A stretch of DNA of 43,369 nt from Rhodovarius sp. (GTDB lineage Bacteria; Pseudomonadota; Alphaproteobacteria; Acetobacterales; Acetobacteraceae): assembly GCA_025057055.1 (NCBI GenBank), contig JANWYF010000059.1, forward strand, positions 1-43,369, in the 5' to 3' direction. Both the position numbers and the translations under genes were made by a program. Of this stretch, positions 1 to 9,251 are shown in pieces (positions within the stretch are counted from its first letter, which is position 1; every line of letters begins with the position of its first letter). The notes beneath the pieces were generated by a model that was not told the DNA's origin, searched no databases, and saw only the letters and a list, made by a program, of their open reading frames with translations.

Positions 1-497
1 AGTTCGGCAAGCATGGCCGCCGCCAGCATGCGTTCCGCCGGATCGCGGAAGGAGAGGCGGATCTGCTGCGCGATGCGCTCGCGCAGCGGGGCTTCGGCGG
101 CGGGGATGCCATCGAGGGTGGAGGCCTCCTCCGCCTCCGCCAAGCCTCGGCCGGTATGGCGCGGCGCGGCCCAGGGCAGATCCTCGGCCTCTGGCCTGGC
201 TGCGGCGGAGGGCACCGCCGCGCCATCCGCGCGGCTGCCCGGCAGTGCTGCGGCAAGGGTTGCGGCCTCCCCCTCTCTGCCCCAGGAGGCGTCCCCGGCG
301 GTGGGCGACGGTTCAGCCCCGACAGCGCTGGCCTCGCCCTCGGCCAGTTCGAGCAGCGGGTTGCGCTGGACCTCCTCGGCCAGGAAGGCGGCGACTTCCT
401 GGTTGGTCGCCTGCAACAGGCGCAGCGCCTGAGTCAGCTGCGGGGTGATGGTCAGCGCCTGGGTCTGACGCAGATCGAGACGCGGAATGAGCGCCAT
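1..497 (-). CDS. rpoN: RNA polymerase sigma-54 factor RpoN, N-terminal part (gene runs off window start)
   Basis: Reverse-strand translation from ATG at 497: MALIPRLDLRQTQALTITPQLTQALRLLQATNQEVAAFLAEEVQRNPLLEL..., matching sigma-54 region I; open to the window edge. Not in the supplied ORF track. Adjacent to lptB as is common in alphaproteobacteria. Confidence 0.93.
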   Translation of the reverse strand, partial: MALIPRLDLRQTQALTITPQLTQALRLLQATNQEVAAFLAEEVQRNPLLELAEGEASAVGAEPSPTAGDASWGREGEAATLAAALPGSRADGAAVPSAAARPEAEDLPWAAPRHTGRGLAEAEEASTLDGIPAAEAPLRERIAQQIRLSFRDPAERMLAAAMLAE

Positions 498-606
498 CCG
501 TCCCGCTGGCCTCCTGCCTGACGATCGACCTCACCCGGGCGGGGCGCGCGGCGGTGATCGCCCCCCTCCGCCCGCCGGGGCGGCACGGCCACCCCCAAGC
601 CCCGGT

Positions 607-1356
607 CTAGAGGCTGAACCTCTCTCCCAGGTAAACGCGACGCACACCCTCATGGGCGACGATATCGCGCGGGCTGCCCTCCATCAGCACCTGCCCGTCA
701 TGCAGGATATAGGCGCGGTCGATGATCTCCAGCGTCTCCCGCACATTGTGGTCGGTGATCAGCACGCCAAGGCCGCGGGTCTTGAGGTGCTTGACCAGCT
801 CGCGGATGTCGGCCACCGCGATCGGGTCGATGCCGGCCAGCGGCTCGTCGAGCAGGATGTAGTGCGGATGCGTGGCCAGGGCGCGCGCGATCTCGCAGCG
901 CCGCCGCTCCCCGCCCGAGAGCGCGAGCGCCGGAGTGCGGCGCAGATGGGCGATGCCGAACTCGGCCAGCAGCGCATCGAGCATCTGCTCGCGCCGATCC
1001 CGGATCGGCTCCACCACCTCGAGCGCGGCGCGGATGTTGTCCTCCACCGTCAGTCCGCGGAAGACGCTCGCCTCCTGCGGCAGATAGCCGAGGCCCAGGC
1101 GCGCGCGGCGATACATGGGCAGAGCGGTCACGTCATGTCCGTCGAGGAAGACGCTGCCCTCATCGGGGCGGACCAGGCCCACGATCATGTAGAAGGTCGT
1201 GGTCTTGCCGGCACCGTTGGGGCCGAGCAGCCCGACCGCCTCCCCGCGCCGCAGGGAGAGCGAGACGCCGCGCACCACCGGCCGCTTGCGATAGCGCTTG
1301 CCGAGGCCGGTTGCGACCAGCCCGCCCGAGCCCGGCAGAGCGGCGAGCGGGCTCAC
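607..1356 (-). CDS. lptB: LPS export ABC transporter ATP-binding protein LptB
   Basis: Walker A GPNGAGKTT, signature LSGGERRR, Walker B YILLDEPLAGIDP; gene order with lptA/lptC/rpoN. Confidence 0.96.
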   Translation of the reverse strand: MSPLAALPGSGGLVATGLGKRYRKRPVVRGVSLSLRRGEAVGLLGPNGAGKTTTFYMIVGLVRPDEGSVFLDGHDVTALPMYRRARLGLGYLPQEASVFRGLTVEDNIRAALEVVEPIRDRREQMLDALLAEFGIAHLRRTPALALSGGERRRCEIARALATHPHYILLDEPLAGIDPIAVADIRELVKHLKTRGLGVLITDHNVRETLEIIDRAYILHDGQVLMEGSPRDIVAHEGVRRVYLGERFSL

Positions 1357-2267
1357 CGGCGCCCGCCCTCGGTCGGGGCGATCAGCCCCTGCACCCGCCC
1401 CCCGCCCGGGGCGCCAAGCAGGCGAGAGATCCCGGTATTGAGGTCGACCACCGCCTCCTCCCCATTCACCTGGTGGGGGCCGCGGGTGATGCGCACATTG
1501 CCCGACAGCCGCGCGATACCGGTCGCCGCGGAGTAGACGCCGCGGTCGGCGCGCAGCACCTCCTCGGCGGTGCGGATCTCGACCCGGCCGAACAGCTCGA
1601 CGCGATCGAGCTGCCCCTGGCCCGGGGGGGCGGGGCGGCCGGGGGCAGGCGGCGGGGGCGGGGCGGCGCCCTCGGGCGGCAGATAGGCGGCCAGCACATC
1701 GGCGCGCAGGCTGCGCCCGTCGGGCGTGGTGACCGTCGCATCGCCGCGCGCCACCGCCAGCCGCCGCCGCGTCCAGTATTCCAGGCTTTCGCTAGCGCGA
1801 ATCACCGCCTGCGGGGTGCTGAGACCGAGCTCCCGCCCGCCGGAGAGGACCAGCACCGCCTGGTCCATGTCATAGACGGCGCGTTCGGCAGTGGCTGTCT
1901 CGCTCGCCGTCCGGATGCGCACGCCGCCCTCTGCCTCCAGGCGCCAGATCTCGCTGCGGCCGCCGGTCGCGCCGGCCGAGGCCTCGGCCGCGCTGCCCGG
2001 TCCCGGCTGGCCGAAAGGCAGGGCCGCGGCCGGTTCCGGCCCGCCGCGGTAGCGCGCGATCAGCCGGGCCGCATCGATGGTCACGCCCCCGCGCTCTGCC
2101 CTGGCCGGCCCGCGCGCCACCACGACGCGCAGGTCCTGGCGCCATTCGATCCCCTCCTCCGCGCTGATCGAGATCGGCCCGCCGCGCGAAAGATCGAGGC
2201 TCTGCGCCGCCGCAGCCGCTGACCAGGCGAGCCCCGCAGCGAACAGCAGGGCCAGGGCGGGCTTCAC
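1353..2267 (-). CDS. lptA: LptA/OstA-like periplasmic LPS transport protein
   Basis: N-terminal signal peptide, OstA-like beta repeats (ISAEEGIEWRQDLRVVVARGPARAERGGVTIDAARLIARY...), between lptB and lptC; 4-bp overlaps with both. Confidence 0.88.
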   Translation of the reverse strand: MKPALALLFAAGLAWSAAAAAQSLDLSRGGPISISAEEGIEWRQDLRVVVARGPARAERGGVTIDAARLIARYRGGPEPAAALPFGQPGPGSAAEASAGATGGRSEIWRLEAEGGVRIRTASETATAERAVYDMDQAVLVLSGGRELGLSTPQAVIRASESLEYWTRRRLAVARGDATVTTPDGRSLRADVLAAYLPPEGAAPPPPPAPGRPAPPGQGQLDRVELFGRVEIRTAEEVLRADRGVYSAATGIARLSGNVRITRGPHQVNGEEAVVDLNTGISRLLGAPGGGRVQGLIAPTEGGRR

Positions 2268-2968
2268 CGTGGCCCGCCTTCCAGCACCGCGCGCGCCCGG
2301 CCGGTGAAGACAAGCGCGCGGCCGCGTTCGGTCAGCGCGAAGCCCTCTCCGCTGATGATGCCGAAGGGGCCGGTCGCCTGGACGGGCTTGTCGCTCTGCG
2401 CGCTGCCGGCATGCAGGTCGACCACGGCATCGGCAGCGCGGAAGCGGGTGCCGCCGTCATGGTAGAGCACCACCCCTTCGCTCAGGCGCAGGCGGTGGGT
2501 CGCTCGGTCATATTCGCCGGCGCCGGCCTCCAGCATCAGCCAGGCGCCGTCGGTCAGCATCAGATCCGCCCGCGGCGCGAGCAGCGCCAGCCGCTCCTGC
2601 CCCGGGATCTGGGGCCCGGGCAGCTGGCGGGCCAGGGCGGCGGTCAGGGTGAAGGGCCGGCCCTCCTGGTCGATGCCTTGATAGAGAGGCTCGCGCAGTT
2701 CCGCCCCCGTCGCCAGCACGGCGGGGCTGTGGCGGAAGGCCAGCCGGCCCTCCTGCCCCTCGATCTCGGGCCAGAGGGCGATCAGGGCGAGCAGCCCGAG
2801 CCCGGCCGCCGGCAGGGCGATGCGCAGCAGGCGCATGACCATCGCCCGCCGGGCCATGGCCGCCGCGGAGGGGGCGCGGCGCGGGCGGGAGGGGGCGGGC
2901 AGCGGGCGGCGTTCCGGCACCGCCTGCACCGCTGCCGCCCGCGGTGTCGGCAGGCAGGCCCCGCTCAT
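2264..2968 (-). CDS. lptC: LPS export ABC transporter periplasmic protein LptC
   Basis: N-terminal TM helix followed by LptC-like beta domain (GREFRAADAVVDLHAGSAQSDKPVQATGPFGIISGEGFAL-type C-terminus); operon position. Confidence 0.85.
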   Translation of the reverse strand: MSGACLPTPRAAAVQAVPERRPLPAPSRPRRAPSAAAMARRAMVMRLLRIALPAAGLGLLALIALWPEIEGQEGRLAFRHSPAVLATGAELREPLYQGIDQEGRPFTLTAALARQLPGPQIPGQERLALLAPRADLMLTDGAWLMLEAGAGEYDRATHRLRLSEGVVLYHDGGTRFRAADAVVDLHAGSAQSDKPVQATGPFGIISGEGFALTERGRALVFTGRARAVLEGGPR

Positions 2969-3987
2969 GCCACCCCCGCGCGCAGCAGATCATGGATGTG
3001 CAGGATGCCGATCGGCGCCCCCTCCCCATCCACCACGAAGAGGGCGGTGATGTTGCGCTCGTTCATCAGGCGCAGCGCCTCGGCCGCCATGGTCTCGGGC
3101 GGGACGGTGTGGGGGTTGCGGGTCATCACCTGCCCGGCAGTCAGGGAGAGCAGTGCCTCCTCCCGCCGCAGGGCGCGGCGCAGGTCGCCATCGGTGATGA
3201 TGCCGACCAGCCGCCCGCCCTCGACGATGCCGAGGCAGCCGAAGCGCCCCGCGGTCATCGCCACGATGGCGGCATCCATGCGCATCCCGGGATCGCCGAG
3301 CGGCATCTCCCGATGCATCAGCTGATCGACGCGGCGCAGCTTGGCCCCGAGCTTGCCGCCCGGGTGGAAGCGGTGGAAATCGGCCGGGGTGAAGCCGCGG
3401 CGGGTCAGCAGGGCGACCGCCAAGGCATCGCCCAGCGCCATCTGCATGGTGGTGGAGGTGGTGGGGGCCAGGCCCATCGGGCAGGCTTCCGGAACCTGGG
3501 GCAGCAGCAGCGCGACATCGGCATCGCGCGCCAGCATGGAATGCGGCCGGCCGATCATCGCCACCAGCGGGATGGCGAAGCGGCGGGTATGGGCGACCAG
3601 ATCCGCGAGCTCCTGCGTCTCTCCGCTGTTGGAGAGGGCGAGCACCGCATCGCCCGGCACGATCATGCCGAGATCGCCGTGGCTTGCCTCCCCCGGATGG
3701 ACGAACTGCGCCGGGGTGCCAGTCGAGGCGAAGCTCGCCGCGATCTTGCGCGCGACATGGCCGGATTTGCCCATGCCTGAGACGACGACGCGCCCGCTGG
3801 CGGCGGCCAGCGTCTCCACCGCCCGGTCGAAATTCTCATCGAGCGCCGCAGCGAGGGCGGAGAGCGCCTGCGCCTCGAGCGCCAGGACGCGCCGCGCCAC
3901 GGCCAGGTGCGATTCGGCTGCGCAAGGAAGATCCACGGCGCTCCTATGGAAGAGGGGAGCGGCCGCGGTCAACAATCCTGATGACAT
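2965..3987 (-). CDS. kdsD: KpsF/GutQ-family D-arabinose 5-phosphate isomerase (SIS + two CBS domains)
   Basis: SIS motif VVVSGMGKSGHVARKIAASFASTGTPAQFVHPGEASHGDLGMI and C-terminal CBS pair; overlaps lptC start by 4 bp. Confidence 0.93.
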   Translation of the reverse strand: MSSGLLTAAAPLFHRSAVDLPCAAESHLAVARRVLALEAQALSALAAALDENFDRAVETLAAASGRVVVSGMGKSGHVARKIAASFASTGTPAQFVHPGEASHGDLGMIVPGDAVLALSNSGETQELADLVAHTRRFAIPLVAMIGRPHSMLARDADVALLLPQVPEACPMGLAPTTSTTMQMALGDALAVALLTRRGFTPADFHRFHPGGKLGAKLRRVDQLMHREMPLGDPGMRMDAAIVAMTAGRFGCLGIVEGGRLVGIITDGDLRRALRREEALLSLTAGQVMTRNPHTVPPETMAAEALRLMNERNITALFVVDGEGAPIGILHIHDLLRAGVA

Positions 3988-4005
3988 GGCCGGGGGCGGG
4001 CCGGC

Positions 4006-4533
4006 TCAGATCCGCTCGGAGAGCCGGATCGCCACCCGGCAGCCCAGCTTGATCGCGGCCGAGAGCAGCCGATAGCCGGGGGTCAGCTCCGCCTCATGGG
4101 CAATCCCGGTGTCGCGGTGCTCGAGCTCCTCCGCCCGGAAACGCGCAATATCGGCGGCCAGTTCGGCCTCTGCCGGATCATCGGCGAGCTCGGCCTCCTG
4201 CGCGCGGTAATGGGCATCGATCGCCTCCTCGACCGCCACCGTGCAGGCCATGGCGGCGCGGTGGCCCATCGCGGCGGTGGCCGCCCCGAGCAGGAAACCC
4301 GCCACATGCCAGATCGGCAGCAGGGCGGTCGGCCGCACCCGCCTCTCGGCGATCAGGTCGGAGAAGCGGCGCAGATGCCCCTCCTCCTGCTCCTGCATGT
4401 GACGGATCAGCGGCTCCCACTGCGTGCCCTTGAGCACGGCGAGCTGGCCCTGATAGATGCGCTTGGCACCGTATTCCCCGGCATGGTCGACGCGGATGAT
4501 GCGCTCGATGGTCTCACGGGGTGTGATGCTCAT
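4006..4533 (-). CDS. coq7: Demethoxyubiquinone hydroxylase family protein (COQ7)
   Basis: Di-iron motifs RVDHAGEYGAKRIYQGQ, EQEEGHL, AVEEAIDAHY, ELEHRDTG. Confidence 0.93.
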   Translation of the reverse strand: MSITPRETIERIIRVDHAGEYGAKRIYQGQLAVLKGTQWEPLIRHMQEQEEGHLRRFSDLIAERRVRPTALLPIWHVAGFLLGAATAAMGHRAAMACTVAVEEAIDAHYRAQEAELADDPAEAELAADIARFRAEELEHRDTGIAHEAELTPGYRLLSAAIKLGCRVAIRLSERI

Positions 4534-5021
4534 GCCGAGACTCCCTCCGGACGGCGATGATGGGGCCGGCGCGCGAGGCCGAGGGCAATCCCGGCCAGGG
4601 CCCAGCCGTAGATGGTGTTCATCCCGGCCATGGACAGCGGCAGGCCGGGAATGAGGAAGGCAGGTTCGTCACAGGGCTTGACCGGGGCCGGCGCAAGGCC
4701 GCGCAGCAGCTCCTCCACGCTCGCTGCAGCCTGCACCGCAGGCGCGAGGCAGCCGGGCAGCGGCGAGGGCCAGAAACCCCATTCCACCCCGAGGTGAAAG
4801 GCCCCGATCGTCCCCGACGCCCCGGCCGCGATGGCCGCAGCCACCAAAAGGGGCGCACGCCCCCGCGGCAGGGCCGCCGCCGCCGCCGCCAGCCCCGCCG
4901 CCGCCCAGTAGGGCCAGCGCTGCCAGAGGCAGAGCGCGCACGGCGCAAGGCCGAACCACCCCTCGCTCAGCTGGGCGAAGAGGGGCGCAGCCAGGGCCAG
5001 CAGCGGCAGGGCGAACAGCAT
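4530..5021 (-). CDS. Disulfide bond formation protein B (DsbB family)
   Basis: Multi-TM, APCALCLWQRWPYW motif and second Cys region VKPCDEPAF; 4-bp overlap with coq7. Confidence 0.88.
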   Translation of the reverse strand: MLFALPLLALAAPLFAQLSEGWFGLAPCALCLWQRWPYWAAAGLAAAAAALPRGRAPLLVAAAIAAGASGTIGAFHLGVEWGFWPSPLPGCLAPAVQAAASVEELLRGLAPAPVKPCDEPAFLIPGLPLSMAGMNTIYGWALAGIALGLARRPHHRRPEGVSA

Positions 5022-5100
5022 GGCGCATGTGTGGAATTGCAGAGCCGCCTGGGCAAGCCCATGCTGGGCGCCTACGACGGGGGGAGGGAAGGATCACGCC

Positions 5101-5724
5101 ATGCTCACCATCTGGGGCCGCGCCAGCTCGTCGAATGTGATGAAGGTGCTCTGGCTGTGCGAGGAGCTGGCCATCCCCTTCCAGCGCATTGACGCGGGCG
5201 GGGCCTTCGGCCGGACCAGGGAACCCGCCTATCTGGCCATGAACCCGAACGCGCTGGTGCCCACCATCGTCGAACCCGACGGGTTCTCGCTGTGGGAGAG
5301 CAACAGCATCCTCCGCTACCTCTGCGCCACCCGCCCCGGAGGCGAGCGGCTGCACCCGCCGGACCCTCGTGCCCGGGCCGAGGCCGAGAAATGGATGGAC
5401 TGGCAGCTTTCGGCCCTCAACCCGCCGATGACCACCATCTTCTTCACCTATGTCCGCACGCCCGAGGCCGAGCGCGACTGGCCCGCCACCCACGCCGCGC
5501 GCGATCGGGCCGAGGCGCTGTGGGGTATCATCGACCGCACGCTCGAGGGGCGCGACTATGTCGCCGGTGCGATGAGCCTCGGCGACATCGCGCTCGGCCC
5601 CTATGTCCACCGCTGGTTCCGCCTGCCGATCCAGCGCGCGCCGATGCCGCGGCTGGAGGCCTGGTACCAGAGGCTCTTGCAACGCCCGGGCTATGCCCGG
5701 CATGTCGCCGTGGAGCTCGCCTGA
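5101..5724 (+). CDS. Glutathione S-transferase family protein
   Basis: MLTIWGRASSSNVMKVLWLCEELAIPFQRIDAGG..., LVPTIVEPDGFSLWESNSILRYL; internal start at 5101 preferred over the ORF-track start at 5020. Confidence 0.9.
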   Translation: MLTIWGRASSSNVMKVLWLCEELAIPFQRIDAGGAFGRTREPAYLAMNPNALVPTIVEPDGFSLWESNSILRYLCATRPGGERLHPPDPRARAEAEKWMDWQLSALNPPMTTIFFTYVRTPEAERDWPATHAARDRAEALWGIIDRTLEGRDYVAGAMSLGDIALGPYVHRWFRLPIQRAPMPRLEAWYQRLLQRPGYARHVAVELA

Positions 5725-6137
5725 TGGGCACCGAGGTTCGCCACCACGACCGCGACGGCTTCGCGACCGGCCTGCGCGCCTTCTTCGAATACCGCGACCT
5801 GGGGGTGAGAGGGGCGACCGGCGGGCGCTTCGGGGCGCATGTCATCCGTGCGATCCCGGGCCGCCGCACGGATGGCTCCTGGCACCGCCACCGCCTCGAC
5901 TTCCAGTTCGTGGTGGTCCTCAGCGGAGAGGTCACCTTCGACTACGAGGATATCGGCCGGGTGACGCTGCGCGCAGGCTCGACCGTGCTGCAGCCGCCGC
6001 TGATCCGCCACCGCGAGGTCGGGCACAGCGATGATCTCGAGCTGATCGAGATCACGAGCCCGGCCGAGTTCGAGACCGAGACCGTCGATCCCCCCTGGGA
6101 CGTGCCGCCCAACCTGCGTCCGGAGACCGCGCGATGA
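5724..6137 (+). CDS. Cupin-domain protein
   Basis: WHRHRLDFQFVVVLSGEVTFDYEDIGRVTLRAGSTVLQPPLIRHREVGHSDDLELIEITSP; TGATG overlap with upstream GST. Confidence 0.88.
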   Translation: MGTEVRHHDRDGFATGLRAFFEYRDLGVRGATGGRFGAHVIRAIPGRRTDGSWHRHRLDFQFVVVLSGEVTFDYEDIGRVTLRAGSTVLQPPLIRHREVGHSDDLELIEITSPAEFETETVDPPWDVPPNLRPETAR

Positions 6138-7129
6138 CCCTGACCCGCCGCCGCCTGCCCGCGCTGCTGGCTGCCCCCGCCCTGGCGGCAGCCGTGCCCG
6201 GCCTGCCCCGCCCCGCCGCCGCCCAAGGCGATTGGCCACGCGAGCCGATCCGCTGGATCATGCCCTATGCCGCCGGCGGGCCGACCGATCTGATCGCCCG
6301 CATCCTGGCCGACCGCCTCTCCCAGATGCTGCCGCAGCGGGTCGTGGTCGAAAACCGCACCGGCGCGGGCGGCAATATCGGCGCCGCGGCCGCCGCGCGT
6401 GCCACCCCCGACGGGCATACCTGGCTGTTCCACAACACGGGGCTGGCCGTGGCGCGCGCGCTCTATGCCCGGCTCGACTACGATCCCGAGCGCGATCTGG
6501 TGCCGGTCACCATCGTGGCGGAAAGCCCGATGGTGATGCTGGTTCCCGCCACCAGCCCCGACCGGTCGGTGGCGGATCTGGTGGCGCGCGCCAGGGCCCA
6601 TCCGGGGCGGCTCACCTATGCCACCTCGGGCTCGGGCGGGGCCCTGCAGCTCGTCACCCTGCTCTTCCTGCAGGCCGCCGGCATCCGCATGGAGGAGGTG
6701 GCCTATCGCGGCAGCGCCCCGGCCTATCAGGACCTGATCGCCGGCCGGCTCGACCTTCTCTACGATGCCGCCTTGACGGCGTTGCAACAGGCGCAAGGGG
6801 GGCAGGTGCGGGCACTCGCCGTCTCCTCCGCCCAGCGCAGCCGCGCCGCGCCGCATCTGCCGACCATCGCTGAAGTCGGCTACCCGCAGGCGACCTTCGT
6901 CGTCTGGCAGGCGCTGCTTGCCCCGCGCGGCACGCCCGAGCCGATCCTGCAGCGGATGCAGCAGGCGGTCGCGGCAGCGCTGGCCGAACCCGCCCTGGCC
7001 AACCGCCTGGCCGAACTCGGCGCCGAACGGCTGGTCGGCAACAGCGTGGAGGAGGCCGGCCGCTACGTCCGCGCCGAGATCGAACGCTGGAGCCGCGTGC
7101 TGCGCGAGGCCGGCATCGAGCCGCAATGA
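6134..7129 (+). CDS. Bug family (TctC-like) periplasmic substrate-binding protein
   Basis: Signal peptide then WPREPIRWIMPYAAGGPTDLIARILADRLSQ...VVENRTGAGGNIGAAAAARATPDGHTWLF; canonical Bug family. Confidence 0.94.
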   Translation: MTLTRRRLPALLAAPALAAAVPGLPRPAAAQGDWPREPIRWIMPYAAGGPTDLIARILADRLSQMLPQRVVVENRTGAGGNIGAAAAARATPDGHTWLFHNTGLAVARALYARLDYDPERDLVPVTIVAESPMVMLVPATSPDRSVADLVARARAHPGRLTYATSGSGGALQLVTLLFLQAAGIRMEEVAYRGSAPAYQDLIAGRLDLLYDAALTALQQAQGGQVRALAVSSAQRSRAAPHLPTIAEVGYPQATFVVWQALLAPRGTPEPILQRMQQAVAAALAEPALANRLAELGAERLVGNSVEEAGRYVRAEIERWSRVLREAGIEPQ

Positions 7130-7151
7130 CGCAAGAGGAACCGATCCAGCC

Positions 7152-8108
7152 ATGACCGACCTGCCCGTCCGCATCGAGATCACCGAGGAGGGCCCGCGCG
7201 AGGGCTTCCAGATCGAGAAGGGGCCGATTGCCACCGCCGACAAGATCGCGCTGATCGATGCCCTCTCGGCGGCGCATCCGCCGCGCATGCAGATCGTCAG
7301 TTTCGTCAGCCCCAAGCTGGTGCCGGGCTGGGCCGATGCCGAAGCGGTGGCCGCGGGCTTCACCCCCCGCCCCGGCATCGCCTACACGGCGCTGTGGTTC
7401 AACGCCCAGGGCCTCTCCCGCGCGCTCGCCTTCCGCGACCGGCTCTCGATCACCGGCTCGATCACCTTCGCCGCCAGCGAGGCCTTCTCGCGCAAGAACC
7501 TCAACCGCGGCCATGCCGAACAAATGGCCGCCCAGCGCGCGCTGATCGCCACCTGCCGCTCGGCCGGCGTGCCGGTCGAGCGGATCGCCCTCCAGGCGGC
7601 CTTCGGCTGCAACTACGCCGGCGATGTCGAGGTCGCGCAGGCGATGGCGGTGCTCGAGGATGCGATGGCACTCGCCGCCGAGGAGGGCTGCGCAATCACC
7701 AAGGTCACGCTGGCCGATACCATGGGCTGGGCCGATCCGCTGCACATCGAGCGGCTGGTCGGCGCCGTGCGCGAACGCTGGCCGAACCTCGCGGTCGCGC
7801 TGCACCTGCATGATACGCGCGGGCTTGGCATCGCCAATGCGCTGGCCGGGCTGCGCATGGGGGTGGCCATGTTCGACGCGGCGGTGGGCGGCCTGGGCGG
7901 CTGCCCCTTCGCCGGCCAGCCCGGCGCGCCGGGCAACATCGCGACCGAGGAGCTGGTCTTCCTCGCCCACGAGATGGGTATCGAGACCGGTATCGATCTC
8001 GACGCGCTGCTCGAGGCGGCGGCGCTCGCCGAGCGGATCGTCGGCCGCCGCCTGCCCTCCAACCTGCTGCATGGCGGCTCGCTGACCCGTTTCCGGAAGG
8101 CCGCCTGA
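7152..8108 (+). CDS. Hydroxymethylglutaryl-CoA lyase-like protein (HMGL/pyruvate carboxyltransferase superfamily)
   Basis: EEGPREGFQIEKGPIATADKIALIDAL, IVSFVSPKLVPGWADAEAV, HLHDTRGLGIANALAGLRMGVAMFDAAVGGLGGCPFA. Confidence 0.9.
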   Translation: MTDLPVRIEITEEGPREGFQIEKGPIATADKIALIDALSAAHPPRMQIVSFVSPKLVPGWADAEAVAAGFTPRPGIAYTALWFNAQGLSRALAFRDRLSITGSITFAASEAFSRKNLNRGHAEQMAAQRALIATCRSAGVPVERIALQAAFGCNYAGDVEVAQAMAVLEDAMALAAEEGCAITKVTLADTMGWADPLHIERLVGAVRERWPNLAVALHLHDTRGLGIANALAGLRMGVAMFDAAVGGLGGCPFAGQPGAPGNIATEELVFLAHEMGIETGIDLDALLEAAALAERIVGRRLPSNLLHGGSLTRFRKAA

Positions 8109-9232
8109 TGCGCCTGCCCCTGGCAGGAGTGCGGGTCGTCGAGTTCTCGCACATGGTGATGGGCCCGACCTGCGGGCTGGTGCTCGCCGATCTGGGGGCG
8201 GAGGTGATCAAGGTCGAACCGCCCGGGGGCGATCGCACACGCAGCCTGACCGCCAATGGGGCAGGCTTCTTCGCCGCCCTCTCGCGCAACAAGAAGTCGG
8301 TGGTGGCCGATGTCGACCATCCCGAGGGCCGGGCGCGGGTGCTCAAGCTGATCGAGACCGCCGATGTGGTGATCGAGAATTTCCGCCCCGGCGCCCTGGC
8401 CGAGAAGGGGCTTGGCTTCGATGTGCTGCGCGCGCGCAACCCGCGGCTGATCTGCCTCTCGCTCAAGGGCTTCCTGCCCGGCCCCTATGAGGGGCGCACG
8501 GCGCTCGACGAGGTGGTGCAGATGATGGCCGGCCTTGCCTACATGACCGGCCCGCCGGGGCGGCCGCTGCGCGCCGGGGCGCCGGTCAATGACATGATGG
8601 GCGGGCTGTTCGGGGCGCTGGCGGTGCTCGCCGCGCTGCGGCAGCGCGATGCGACCGGAGAGGGGCAGGTGGTGCAGGCGGGACTCTTCGAGACCTGCGC
8701 CTTCCTGGTCTCCACCACCATGCTGCAGCAGCGCATCACCGGCCACGACCCCGAGCCGATGCCGGCCGGGCGGCGGTCCTGGGGCGTCTATGACATCTTC
8801 ACCTCGGCCGATGGCGTGCAGATCTTCGTGGGCGTGGTGACCGAACGCCAATGGGCGATCTTCACCCGCGCCCTCCAGGCCCCGGAACTGGCCGACCCGG
8901 ATTTCGCCACCAACAACCAGCGCAGCGCGGCGCGGGAGCGGCTGATCCCGCTCGTGCAGCAGATCCTCGGCCGGCTGCCCGCGGCCGAGATCGAGGCGCT
9001 GTGCGACCGCGCGGGCCTGCCCTTTGCGCGCATCAACCGCCCCTGGGACCTGTTCGAGGACCCGCATCTCCTGGCCTCGGGCGGGCTGCTCGATCTCGAA
9101 CTGCCCGACGGGCGGAGGGCGCCGGTGCCCGCGCTGCCGATCCTCTTCGACGGCCAACGCCTGCCGCTGCGCCTGCAGCCGCCGGCCCTGGGCGAGCACA
9201 ATGCCCTGCTGCCCCCGGCCAATGACGCCTGA
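8108..9232 (+). CDS. CaiB/BaiF family CoA-transferase
   Basis: LAGVRVVEFSHMVMGPTCGLVLADLGAEVIKVEPPGGDRTR, VVIENFRPGALAEKGLGFDVL; TGATG overlap with HMGL-like gene. Confidence 0.95.
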   Translation: MRLPLAGVRVVEFSHMVMGPTCGLVLADLGAEVIKVEPPGGDRTRSLTANGAGFFAALSRNKKSVVADVDHPEGRARVLKLIETADVVIENFRPGALAEKGLGFDVLRARNPRLICLSLKGFLPGPYEGRTALDEVVQMMAGLAYMTGPPGRPLRAGAPVNDMMGGLFGALAVLAALRQRDATGEGQVVQAGLFETCAFLVSTTMLQQRITGHDPEPMPAGRRSWGVYDIFTSADGVQIFVGVVTERQWAIFTRALQAPELADPDFATNNQRSAARERLIPLVQQILGRLPAAEIEALCDRAGLPFARINRPWDLFEDPHLLASGGLLDLELPDGRRAPVPALPILFDGQRLPLRLQPPALGEHNALLPPANDA

Positions 9233-9251
9233 ACGGGGCAAAAGCCGCGGC

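Noticed and set aside
313-534. 73-aa reverse-strand ORF and the overlapping + strand ORFs at 13-534
   Set aside because: The same DNA encodes RpoN region I in a different reverse frame, from ATG at 497, which is far better supported.
5020-5050. Possible sigma-54 site (TGGCGCA...TTGCA) upstream of the GST gene
   Set aside because: GG and GC elements are about 15 nt apart rather than the required 10, so it does not fit a -24/-12 promoter.
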